Shown: piece by piece, positions 29,225-36,990 of the stretch
Position numbering within the stretch: the first letter of the stretch is position 1
Layout: each line of letters opens with the position of its first letter
Assembly: GCA_910575545.1 (NCBI GenBank)
Contig: CAJTFH010000009.1
Coordinates: forward strand, 36,803 to 100,802
DNA: 64,000 nt
Source: Bacteroidales bacterium
GTDB lineage: Bacteria > Bacteroidota > Bacteroidia > Bacteroidales > Muribaculaceae
Reading direction: 5' to 3'
Position numbers and translations under genes: made by a program
The notes under the pieces: generated by a model
The model's database searches: none
What the model saw: only the letters and a program-made list of their open reading frames with translations
Told to the model about the DNA's origin: nothing

Positions 29225-29764
29225 TCAGTCATTTGAATTCATATAGTTTATTATTTTGTTTTTAGCGATGTGATAGTTCATCTTTGCATTGTCAGGCGTA
29301 GAGTCCATCACTTCGGCAATGTCGTTGTAGCTCAAATCGTCGTAATATCTCAGCGTAAACGCGAGTTTTTGCTTTGGAGGCAGAGTGTTGATGGCTTTTT
29401 GGAGCCTGACCGCTTCAATGTTTGAATAGTCGAAATATTCATCTGCCCGGAGCGACATAATATCCCCTTCAGCACTGTCGATAGACATGGTGTCGGGTAT
29501 GCGCATCCTGATAAGCCTCAACGCTTCGTTGGTGGCAATCCTGTAGATCCATGCTGTCAACGATTCTTTGTTGCGCAGGTCGTTGAATGAACGGAACACC
29601 CGTAGGAATGTTTCCTGTGAGGCGTCTTGCGCATCGGAATGAGACACCACAATGCGTCGGATATGCCAGTAGACCGGCTCCTTGAAACGCTGCATCAACA
29701 GGCAGAATCCTTTTTCGGGATTCTTTTCAAGTTGCAACACGATTTCGTTATCGTTGATTTTCAT
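29225..29764 (-). CDS. ECF-type RNA polymerase sigma factor
   Basis: 179 residues. Region 2 is seen as SDAQDASQETFLRVFRSFND (about residues 45-65) and AWIYRIATNEALRL; region 4 as LPPKQKLAFTLRYYDDLSY followed by an HTH (YNDIAEVMDSTPDNAKMNYH). No region 1.1 or 3, as in the ECF class. First gene of a three-gene minus-strand operon with the membrane protein and the periplasmic protein, which suggests envelope-stress response. Its target genes are unknown. Confidence 0.92.
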   Translation of the reverse strand: MKINDNEIVLQLEKNPEKGFCLLMQRFKEPVYWHIRRIVVSHSDAQDASQETFLRVFRSFNDLRNKESLTAWIYRIATNEALRLIRMRIPDTMSIDSAEGDIMSLRADEYFDYSNIEAVRLQKAINTLPPKQKLAFTLRYYDDLSYNDIAEVMDSTPDNAKMNYHIAKNKIINYMNSND

Positions 29765-29821
29765 CTGGCTGATTGTGGTGATACATTATCTATGACACCT
29801 GAATCGCAAGAAAGTAAAATT

Positions 29822-29940
29822 TATCTTTGCTAAAAGTATTTATATGGTTTAGGCGTTTTTATGCCTGATTTTATTGGAATGTTATAGTGTTGAAAACCAG
29901 TGGAGTAGGATAAATGATATGTTAAATAACATGTTTTTTG
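29822..29940 (+). ncRNA. Candidate short transcript with own promoter and hairpin
   Basis: TATCTTTG at 29822-29829 is a consensus -7 box on the plus strand. About 100 bases later a perfect hairpin ATGTTA-AA-TAACAT (29919-29932) is followed by six T, so a transcript of about 105 bases could be made. Only trivially short ORFs lie within. The evidence is promoter and terminator shape only. Confidence 0.3.
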
Positions 29941-29963
29941 GGCATATTTTCGATGAAAATATC

Positions 29964-29971
29964 TAACTTTG
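29964..29971 (+). promoter_or_regulatory. -7 box TAACTTTG of the tiny-ORF locus
   Basis: TAnnTTTG match with a TTG 23 bases upstream (29938-29940). Transcription would run through two hairpins (30004-30019, CGCCGA/TCGGCG; 30042-30077, GAACCGC/GCGGTTC) and three tiny ORFs to the terminator at 30508. Confidence 0.65.
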
Positions 29972-30038
29972 CAGTGTAAATGATTGTTTAGATAACAGAG
30001 CGGCGCCGAAGAGTCGGCGTGTCAGCCAGGTAAAAAAG

Positions 30039-30083
30039 ATGGAACCGCAATTATTGGTATTATATTTTTCAGCGGTTCTTTAG
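30039..30083 (+). CDS. Possible 14-residue leader peptide
   Basis: ATG to TAG, 14 codons, encoding a hydrophobic peptide (MEPQLLVLYFSAVL). The ORF lies almost exactly on a stem-loop whose arms are GAACCGC (30042) and GCGGTTC (30071-30077), so translation and folding would compete, as in attenuation leaders. It has no homologue I know and may be fortuitous. Confidence 0.2.
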   Translation: MEPQLLVLYFSAVL

Positions 30084-30105
30084 GTTTAATTTAAATTCTG
30101 CAATT

Positions 30106-30231
30106 ATGACAAGTATGTTAAAGGTTTTCAGAGAAGAAGTTCATCATTTTTTCCATCTGATTGGTGAAAACCAGGGAATGCGCGTCACCGGCGATTGCAC
30201 CCCTTGCTTCAATCACGAAGAGAATCTCTGA
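30106..30231 (+). CDS. Tiny ORF, 41 residues, helical start and CTPC motif
   Basis: ATG 30106 to TGA. The first 20 residues form a likely amphipathic helix (LKVFREEVHHFFHLIG); the second half carries GDCTPCFNHEEN, with a Cys-x-x-Cys pair. The start context GCAATTATGA is shared with the next tiny ORF at 30347. Preceded by a good promoter and followed downstream by a strong terminator. I do not recognise the family. It could be a regulatory peptide, a membrane-active peptide or a metal-binding miniprotein. Confidence 0.45.
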   Translation: MTSMLKVFREEVHHFFHLIGENQGMRVTGDCTPCFNHEENL

Positions 30232-30346
30232 ATCATTCTCAGGCTTCACTGCCTTTGGGAAAACCATCGTTCAACTAAGTGCGCCATCAGGCGCCGAGGG
30301 AAATTTTGATTAGAACAGATGTTTAACTTTTTAATTCGTTGCAATT

Positions 30347-30424
30347 ATGAAAGTGAAAGAAATGTTCGAGAAAGTGCTTTATTGGTATTGCGAGTCAGCC
30401 TCGCACGTGTATAACCATCGTTAA
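30347..30424 (+). CDS. Tiny ORF, 25 residues, related leader and helix
   Basis: ATG 30347 to TAA. Peptide begins MKVKEMFEKVLYWYCE and is basic, aromatic and helical. The preceding bases (TTGCAATTATGA) nearly match those of the 41-residue ORF, and the pattern K-x-F-E-x-V-aromatic is similar, suggesting the two came from one ancestor. It ends 83 bases before the terminator hairpin. Function unknown. Confidence 0.4.
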   Translation: MKVKEMFEKVLYWYCESASHVYNHR

Positions 30425-30507
30425 AGCCGGGAAATGTCGACGGCTCCGATTTGAAGCCGGTGCGCATTTCACAAAAGACAATACATTGAGTGATAAATAT
30501 TTTAGAG

Positions 30508-30535
30508 AATCGTGAAGACATTCACGATTTTTTTT
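30508..30535 (+). terminator. Intrinsic terminator of the tiny-ORF locus
   Basis: Perfect 9-bp stem AATCGTGAA/TTCACGATT with a four-base loop (GACA) running into eight T. Confidence 0.9.
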
Positions 30536-30591
30536 ATGCAGCCATCTGAAATTTTAGGAGTGTTCCGGCTCATTCAGTTGAGGATATGAGC

Positions 30592-30599
30592 TATCTTTG
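30592..30599 (+). promoter_or_regulatory. -7 box TATCTTTG touching the CDF gene start
   Basis: Consensus box ending only four bases before ATG 30604, so transcription would start at or very near the start codon. This argues against the upstream in-frame ATG at 30586, which precedes the box. Confidence 0.55.
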
Positions 30600-30603
30600 C
30601 AGG

Positions 30604-31554
30604 ATGAACACTAAGCATGACATAGATCAATCGGATGCCCGTGTGGTTGGAATTGCGCGGCATGTGACCTGGGTGGGATTCTGGATTAATGCGGCATTAG
30701 GTGTGCTCAAAGTTATTGCCGGAATTTTAGGCCGGTCGTCGGCAATGGTGGCCGACGGCATCCACTCATTCTCTGATTTCGTATCAGACATAATAGTGCT
30801 TATTTTCGTTGGCATTTCCCGTAGGAAAGCCAATACGGAATATCAATATGGTCATGGCAAATTCGAGACTTTTGCCACCATGTTGCTGGCATTGGTATTA
30901 GGCATTGTCGGAGTGATGTTTTTCATTGAAGGATGGGAAAAGACTTGGAGTGCCCTTCATGGCGGTGTGCTTGAACGTCCGACATGGCTGGCTCTGTCAA
31001 TGGCTTTGGCGTCGATAGCCTCGAAAGAATGGCTCTACCGCTACACGCGCCGCGCAGGTGAGCGGATTCATTCGGCCGTTGTGGTTGCCAATGCCTGGCA
31101 TCACCGCAGCGATGCGTTGTCGTCGATGGCCACGCTTGTGGGTATAGCCGGCGCTATGTTTCTTGGCGACCAATGGCGCATACTCGATCCTATTGCCGCA
31201 ATGGTTGTGAGTGTGTTTATCGTTGTAGTAGCGGTGAAAATCGGACGCCCGGCTGTGGCCGAGCTCCTTGAGCGGTCGTTGCCGGCAGATGTTGTTGAGG
31301 GCATGTATCGCGTTATAGGGTCTACTCCCGGTGTCAGGGCCTTCCACCGTTTTGCATCGCGGCATAACGGAAACCGTATGATTGTTGATTTCCATATAAA
31401 GGTTGATCCCGATATCAGTGTGGTCGGCGGCCATCATATAGCCTCAGAGGTTGAACACCGGCTGAAAGAGCATTATGGCCAGGCTGTTACCGCCACAATC
31501 CATGTTGAACCATATATGGGGCAGACTGTCGATGAAAACAACATGTGCAGCTAA
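30604..31554 (+). CDS. Cation diffusion facilitator family transporter
   Basis: Inner-membrane antiporter exporting divalent metals such as Zn2+, Fe2+ or Mn2+. 316 residues from MNTKHDIDQSD. Six transmembrane segments are expected; the metal-site motif in TM2 is SSAMVADGIHSFSDFVSD (D...D) and in TM5 ANAWHHRSDALSS (HxxxD). A cytoplasmic C-terminal domain of about 90 residues follows (FHRFASRHNGNRMIVDFHIKV). The substrate metal cannot be told from sequence alone. The gene appears monocistronic. Confidence 0.93.
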   Translation: MNTKHDIDQSDARVVGIARHVTWVGFWINAALGVLKVIAGILGRSSAMVADGIHSFSDFVSDIIVLIFVGISRRKANTEYQYGHGKFETFATMLLALVLGIVGVMFFIEGWEKTWSALHGGVLERPTWLALSMALASIASKEWLYRYTRRAGERIHSAVVVANAWHHRSDALSSMATLVGIAGAMFLGDQWRILDPIAAMVVSVFIVVVAVKIGRPAVAELLERSLPADVVEGMYRVIGSTPGVRAFHRFASRHNGNRMIVDFHIKVDPDISVVGGHHIASEVEHRLKEHYGQAVTATIHVEPYMGQTVDENNMCS

Positions 31555-31701
31555 GTGATGCTATGCCGGCGGATGCCGCACCAATTGATGCGATAAATTC
31601 AAGTCAATCACCGGGAATTATAAAACAAAATGGCTTTGAGTATTGTATAGATTAACATAGGGGAGGGGGAAGTCGATTGTTGTTTTTATACAAATTCAGA
31701 C

Positions 31702-33108
31702 ATGTATAGCGTAAAGTCATCACGGGTCGTAGCGGCAATCTTGCTGTTTTGCGGGATTTTGTTTGTCGGGTGCTCAAAGCAGGGCACACCCTCATCTTTG
31801 GTATCCCTTGTTCCTGATGATGCAGTAGTGGTTAAGGCTGTTGATTTTGAGGAATTGCTTTCTCAGGGAGGATGCAGCCGTATGTTTGACAACAAGGGGA
31901 ATCTGCTGGGTAATGCTGAAAAGGTGGTGTCGCTGGTGGTGCAGCCCGACTACAGGGATGCTCTTACAACGATAATGCGTGTCGCTGACGGGGTTGACAT
32001 GAGCCGTATGGTGGTTTTCACCACTGCGCAGGGCTATGAAATGGTGGTGATGTTTGTTGATGGCGTGAATCTTGTGGAGTCGGCAATAGATGACGCTTCC
32101 GGCGGAAAATGTGAATATTCCGACGGATATTCACATGCGGTTGTAGGTAATGCGACCGTAGCTGTGGGAAATGGATGTTGCTGGATTGCCCCTGATTTAA
32201 GAGCAATCAAAGAAACAATCGCTAAAGCGTCGCACAATCATTTCGGCACATTGGTTGGTGTAAGACAATTTCTCGAAAGTGAGGCTTCGGCAAAAGTCGC
32301 TGTCAATTGCGGAAACTCGATGTTGGGTTTTCTTGGCGGCAACGACAGATGGTTGTGTATATCTCTGACAACGACACAAGCGTCGGTGTCGGCGTTGGCA
32401 AAAGTAATAGACCGTGATGGCAATCCTGACCCGCTTGGCGATAATTTCAAAGAAATCGACACCGATTTTCTGCGTTATACTCCGGATGATGCTGCTGTGG
32501 TGCTGGCTTTCGGCAAGTTCAGCGGGAACGTAAAAGCTCTTAGTTTTCTGCTTGGGCGTTTCGCACCGGTCTATCTGTCTGATGCCGACGGCACAACCTC
32601 CCTTTATGCGGTTGCGGCTTCTGGAACTCCGGAGGCAGTCAGAAAACATGACCAGGGTGCCTGGAATGTGGAAACTATGGTGCATGTTCCGCAAGATTTC
32701 CTTGAAACAGGATTGAAGCAATATATTGAAAGCTCCCAAGGGGCAGCCCGCAAAATCGGCGACCAATGGACGTATAGCTCGGGCGAAGGGAACTATTATT
32801 TCGGGGCATTCGACGGCTGCCTTGTATTCTCATCCAACCGGGAGATTTCGGCCGGTTTCAACAACGGCTTCACAGACGATTTCCTCGGCAAGCGGGCAGC
32901 GATGGTAATCAACGTCCCGGTGGGAAGTGTTGTTGCCCGGGCATGGGGGTTACCTTATGGCCTTACTTTGAAAACGGCAGTGGAATCAACCACGTGGAAA
33001 GCCCGTATAACTTTCATCGGCTCAGAAGCCGGTGCGTTTGAATCGCTGCTGGCATTGCCGCAGCTTGAAGATTTTCATGCGCGGTTCGAATCAGTCATGG
33101 GCAATTAG
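31702..33108 (+). CDS. Lipoprotein of unknown function, DUF4836-like layout
   Basis: 468 residues with SPII signal (lipobox FVGC near residue 24). After the anchor it begins SLVPDDAVVVKAVDFEELL, a pattern seen in Bacteroidetes lipoproteins of the DUF4836 type, where repeats open with a PxDAxxV segment; a second such segment is TPDDAAVVLAFGKFSG near residue 258. No catalytic motif is visible. Likely exposed at the periplasm or cell surface. The DUF assignment is by resemblance and is tentative. It lies 147 bases after the CDF gene and has no clear operon partners. Confidence 0.6.
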   Translation: MYSVKSSRVVAAILLFCGILFVGCSKQGTPSSLVSLVPDDAVVVKAVDFEELLSQGGCSRMFDNKGNLLGNAEKVVSLVVQPDYRDALTTIMRVADGVDMSRMVVFTTAQGYEMVVMFVDGVNLVESAIDDASGGKCEYSDGYSHAVVGNATVAVGNGCCWIAPDLRAIKETIAKASHNHFGTLVGVRQFLESEASAKVAVNCGNSMLGFLGGNDRWLCISLTTTQASVSALAKVIDRDGNPDPLGDNFKEIDTDFLRYTPDDAAVVLAFGKFSGNVKALSFLLGRFAPVYLSDADGTTSLYAVAASGTPEAVRKHDQGAWNVETMVHVPQDFLETGLKQYIESSQGAARKIGDQWTYSSGEGNYYFGAFDGCLVFSSNREISAGFNNGFTDDFLGKRAAMVINVPVGSVVARAWGLPYGLTLKTAVESTTWKARITFIGSEAGAFESLLALPQLEDFHARFESVMGN

Positions 33109-33304
33109 TCTGGACCCGGTCTCTAACTGCGATGCGTCTGCATTCCCTTATAGATTGGCTGAATTTAGATATATTTTAAACAACCTTTTAATAAGTCTGC
33201 TCATGGAGGGATTGGCTGGCGTTTGTTTGCCATTGACAAATGCAATGTTACGTAGTTTATTGGAAGCCAGGACTGTTATAAGGGCAGGTTAACGAGATTT
33301 TGTT

Positions 33305-33475
33305 TCATTCCCCTTTTAATGTCGCGGTATCGGGCTGAAATTGCGCACAATTTATGGCCGGAAATGCTCCGGCAAGTTTCAGGCATTGTAACCATCCATG
33401 TACTGCCATATGCAGTGATGCCTTTTGGGTGGCTCCGTTATATTTCTGTAGCTGATTAATGCAGAAGCATGCCAT
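33305..33475 (-). CDS. Possible small ORF downstream of the TetR gene (56 residues)
   Basis: ATG at 33475 with GGAG four bases upstream, 22 bases after the TetR-type stop codon, so it could be the second gene of that transcript. The peptide is cysteine-rich (MACFCINQLQ; GWLQCLKLAG; AINCAQFQPD). Codon choice is mixed and gives no coding bias, and no family is recognised. The rest of the 388-base gap 33109-33496 shows only a small GCCGGA/TCCGGC stem. Confidence 0.3.
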   Translation of the reverse strand: MACFCINQLQKYNGATQKASLHMAVHGWLQCLKLAGAFPAINCAQFQPDTATLKGE

Positions 33476-33496
33476 TGCGCTCCGTACCGGTGGCGT

Positions 33497-34213
33497 TTAG
33501 TCGGTAATGGCGTTAAGGCAGCGTTGTATCGCTTCTTCCGACAGACCCTCGCGGCGCATGTTTTCGGCGAGTATCATTTGTTTCTGGCCTGATTCTGCTT
33601 CAGCTGAAATCATACGGGCTATGTGGCGGAACGCATGCTCAATTCGTCGTTGTCCTTCGGTTGAATTAAGGTCTATGCCGGCAAAAGTAGATCGGTCTTT
33701 GTGGAGAACCATGAAATATATGCCTCCTACGATTAGAGCCGATATTGCTACCAGATCAATCGATTGTTTCTTTTCAGAGCTGTATTTTGCAATCAGGTCT
33801 GTAACATCCATTTCGCGCAGACGGGCGGTGCGTTCTGTGATGTGCGTTCCTTCCGACACCTCCCATCTCAGCAGTTCGGTCATGATGCCGTCGTTTAGAA
33901 GGTTGTCAAGCAGCTGAGTCATAATGTCGGCATAACCGTCGGTGGTGTCGAGTTCATCTGCAAGTCCATGCACTATGTTGCTGAGCCAGTAGTCATATTT
34001 CTTTACAAATTTGTCGTAGAACTCGTCGAGATTCTTATAGCGGTTGTAGAAAACTATAGGCTCGATTTTTGCGCGTTTCACAATATCGGTGACAAGTGCC
34101 AGCGAAAAACCTTTCTTCTTTATCTGGGCTATTGCCGCGCGTTGTATGGCTGCCTCTATGTCGGCCTTTGACCGCCTTGGCCTACGCGTTTTAGTATCAT
34201 TCATAGTTGCCAT
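33497..34213 (-). CDS. TetR/AcrR family transcriptional regulator
   Basis: 238 residues. The N-terminal HTH is seen at about residues 17-65 (AIQRAAIAQIKKKGFSLALV...IVKRAKIEPIVFYNRYKNLDEFYDKFV), preceded by a basic arm TKTRRPRRSKAD. The C-terminal ligand domain is unassigned. Ligand and targets unknown. A 144-base leader separates it from the -7 box at 34364-34371, and tandem 12-bp repeats just upstream of that box could be its own operator. Confidence 0.88.
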   Translation of the reverse strand: MATMNDTKTRRPRRSKADIEAAIQRAAIAQIKKKGFSLALVTDIVKRAKIEPIVFYNRYKNLDEFYDKFVKKYDYWLSNIVHGLADELDTTDGYADIMTQLLDNLLNDGIMTELLRWEVSEGTHITERTARLREMDVTDLIAKYSSEKKQSIDLVAISALIVGGIYFMVLHKDRSTFAGIDLNSTEGQRRIEHAFRHIARMISAEAESGQKQMILAENMRREGLSEEAIQRCLNAITD

Positions 34214-34363
34214 CGTCTGAACATTTTTGGCCTCGTCTATGTCCGCGTGGAGCGATGGCGTTTATGTTGCGGAGAGGGGGTGATTCACTGGTAATATGAT
34301 GCCTGAGACCGTGCCATCAACCGGTCGGCTGGAGCGTCAGCGGCTCCCGTCTTAAATACAGTG

Positions 34364-34406
34364 CAAAGATAAGGTTTTTTGAATAAATATGCACATAAAT
34401 ATGCAT
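34364..34406 (-). promoter_or_regulatory. Promoter of the TetR gene with tandem 12-bp repeats
   Basis: CAAAGATA at 34364-34371 is TATCTTTG on the minus strand. Immediately upstream lie two head-to-tail 12-mers, ATAAATATGCA(C/T), at 34383-34394 and 34395-34406, covering the -12 to -35 area. Autoregulation is plausible. The rest of the 421-base gap (34214-34634) is AT-rich and holds no gene I can support. Confidence 0.55.
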
Positions 34407-34634
34407 GGTTTTCACAAATTACATGCACTGTTTGCGTGCTATAAGTCTTATGTCAGACGATTTTAATCGACCGATGTTTTTATAAATTCTTGGTATGTAA
34501 AGCTTGTTACCAGTCTTTTATTATAGGATTATTTCGTGAGTCCCATAATCATAAATATTCCAACGTGTCCTTTATGATTTTTTTTTGCCATGGCATAAGA
34601 TTTATTCCTGTTTATGTTGAAGCGCTGAAATAGT

Positions 34635-35657
34635 CTAATCATAGTAGACGTATGTGCGTTTTTTCCGGTTGTTTTTGAATTGGAATTGTTTCCCGATTCT
34701 CATTGTGTGGTAGAACAGCCGTGGATGCAGTTGCAGTTGTTTCCAGCGTTTTTGTGTTTTAGACTTCAACAAAGCGAAGCATTCTTCTTTATAAGGTTCA
34801 ATCAGCTTGAGGATATTTTTGAAACCTTCTCTCAGGGCATTGTCAAACTGAAGGTTTCGGGCAATGTCGCGGGCTTCCCTTATGCCATCGTTTATTATTC
34901 TGAGGGAGTAGTATTGCCATTTCTGGGGTAACAGGTTGTGTGCTTTCAGAAATTCGAGCTGGGATATGCGGGCTTCAAGATAGTGTGTGCATCGTTCCGT
35001 TGTATGCACATGTAAGATGCTGCCCATCCGCTGTATGTAATGATAACCGACAAAAGGTATATAGCTGACGCTGTTTGCATTGGCAAAAAAACGCATTGTG
35101 GTGCGTATATCTTCAAGATTGACCCCTGACGGGAATTGGTCAGTGATTATTTCCCGTTTAAAAATCTTATCCCACACATAATTATGGAACACCTTGTCGT
35201 CGAGCAGCAATTCGAGGGCTTCCGGTTGTCGGACGGTGAATGCTTCTTTCGCTGCCAGGGCTTCATTATATGTGGTCTTATTCATATAGTCATATGCGAT
35301 ATTGCATACAACTATGTCGGAGCCGGTCTTTTCCATGGCGGCAACCATTCGCTCATACATTTCCGGTTCCACCCAGTCGTCGCTGTCGACAAAGCCGATT
35401 ATATCAGCGGTTGCAATGTCTAATCCTGCATTCCGGGCCGACGACAGGCCGCCGTTCTGTTTATGGATTGCTTTTATCCGGGTATCTTTGGCTGCATATT
35501 CGTCGATAATCGTGCCGCAATTGTCGGGCGACCCGTCGTCAACGAGTATTATCTCAATATTTCTAAACGTTTGTTCCATCAGTGATTCTATGCATTTGCG
35601 GGCATATTTCTCAACATTATAGAATGGAACTATGATGCTTATAAATGGTTTATTCAT
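34635..35657 (-). CDS. Glycosyltransferase family 2
   Basis: 340 residues from MNKPFISIIVPFYN; an upstream TTG adds five residues but is unlikely. GT-A fold: nucleotide-sugar motif VDDGSPDNCG, NGGLSSARNAGLD, and the DxD-type FVDSDDWVEP. Inverting sugar transfer from a nucleotide sugar to a lipid or glycan acceptor is expected. Last gene of a three-gene operon after the TagF-like and the CDP-polyol synthase genes, so it probably adds a sugar to the same polymer. Confidence 0.9.
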   Translation of the reverse strand: MNKPFISIIVPFYNVEKYARKCIESLMEQTFRNIEIILVDDGSPDNCGTIIDEYAAKDTRIKAIHKQNGGLSSARNAGLDIATADIIGFVDSDDWVEPEMYERMVAAMEKTGSDIVVCNIAYDYMNKTTYNEALAAKEAFTVRQPEALELLLDDKVFHNYVWDKIFKREIITDQFPSGVNLEDIRTTMRFFANANSVSYIPFVGYHYIQRMGSILHVHTTERCTHYLEARISQLEFLKAHNLLPQKWQYYSLRIINDGIREARDIARNLQFDNALREGFKNILKLIEPYKEECFALLKSKTQKRWKQLQLHPRLFYHTMRIGKQFQFKNNRKKRTYVYYD

Positions 35658-35703
35658 ATTGTTGTCAGGCAATATAAGTGAATTGTGGCAGGAATGGTGT
35701 TTC

Positions 35704-36990
35704 TCAGTTGTGCCTGGGGGTTATCCGTGGCTGACATTTCAATATGTCAACGAACCATACTGAACCTTTGCGCACCGGGAGGTCTTTTATTTTGCAGATT
35801 AGTTCGTGGCAACTGTCATCTGGGAAAGCCCAGAAAAGGGATGCAATCTCCCGGTTCCGTTTCTGTTCTTCTGCTGAGGGTTCGCCTCCCGACCGTATAT
35901 GGTCGGCAAGTTCTGCTGTTGAGAGCAGTTTCTTGCCTGCGGTCATTTCGTGGAATGGGAACGCCAGGTCTCGGTCAGTCGACATATATTCCTTTATATC
36001 AGGAATCAACAGCAATGTTTCTTTTCCCGGCATAAGGATATAGTCGTAGTAGACCGAAGAGTAGTCGGTTATGAGCGTGTCTGAAAGGGCTAAGATAGGG
36101 TAGACGTCGGCATCTTTGTCGACAGTGAATATATTGGAATATTCAAAAGCGGAAATATCAAGTTTGGTTATAGGATGTGTTTTGATTATCAGGCAGCTCT
36201 TTGAGGCCTTTAATGCGTTGTTTATATCATTGAAATCCCACCCGATAGATTTAAAGAAATCCCCGCCACTGTCGCGCATTGTAGGCATGTATATGTATAT
36301 GTGCTTGAATTGCGTTGCCTTGTCGAGGGTGGCGCATGTCGGCTCTGATTCATATCTGTGCATCATCGCCGTTATGTCTTTTTTATCGGCCTTGAATATC
36401 AGATTGCGGGGATAGGCACTTTCGATACAAGCCTCCTGTGGTATGCGGAAACACTTGGCGAAATGCCGTGTCATCATCGGTGATGTGGACAGGAATATGT
36501 CAGGTTTGATGAAATGCCAGTTATTGTCGATGCGTTGGCGCAGGCTGTCGGTGTATAACACATGGCGTAGTGGCCCGAGGGAGATGGCGTATTCGATGTT
36601 TTTAATGCCTACGCCATGCCATAGATTGACTTTGACGGCACGCCCCATGGCAACCGTGTGAAGGTCGGTGGCGTAACTGTTATATAGGTAATATTTTGAC
36701 GTCAATGCATGGTATGTGCCTTTGGCCGACCACCGCCTGAATGCTTCAAGCCCCATGGCTTTCATCTGTTTTAGTTCCTGGCGGTTCTTGGCGATCCAGA
36801 GAGGTCTGATTCCTTCATCAGGATGCTCATTCAGGTATATGAAAAGGTATTTCGCATTTCCTGCAAAGCCCATATTTGACCCGAACAGCCATTTATGCCG
36901 GCTGCGGGGCATGATGAAAGACAGAGGGAATACGACCGCATTCCTTAAAGAGTGCCGCAGCCATTTCAGACACTTACTGATAATACTCAT
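35704..36990 (-). CDS. CDP-glycerol/CDP-ribitol polyolphosphotransferase, TagF-like
   Basis: 428 residues from MSIISKCLKWL, whose ATG overlaps the stop of the upstream gene (ATGA). Family motifs are clear: NLWHGVGIK (catalytic His), YMPTMRDS, IIKTHP, and LSDTLITDYSSVYYDYILM. Such enzymes transfer polyol phosphate from CDP-glycerol or CDP-ribitol, as in teichoic acids and in Gram-negative capsules. The next-door CDP-ribitol-type synthase favours ribitol phosphate here. Membrane-associated at the cytoplasmic face. Translational coupling suggests a tight functional pair. Confidence 0.88.
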   Translation of the reverse strand: MSIISKCLKWLRHSLRNAVVFPLSFIMPRSRHKWLFGSNMGFAGNAKYLFIYLNEHPDEGIRPLWIAKNRQELKQMKAMGLEAFRRWSAKGTYHALTSKYYLYNSYATDLHTVAMGRAVKVNLWHGVGIKNIEYAISLGPLRHVLYTDSLRQRIDNNWHFIKPDIFLSTSPMMTRHFAKCFRIPQEACIESAYPRNLIFKADKKDITAMMHRYESEPTCATLDKATQFKHIYIYMPTMRDSGGDFFKSIGWDFNDINNALKASKSCLIIKTHPITKLDISAFEYSNIFTVDKDADVYPILALSDTLITDYSSVYYDYILMPGKETLLLIPDIKEYMSTDRDLAFPFHEMTAGKKLLSTAELADHIRSGGEPSAEEQKRNREIASLFWAFPDDSCHELICKIKDLPVRKGSVWFVDILKCQPRITPRHN

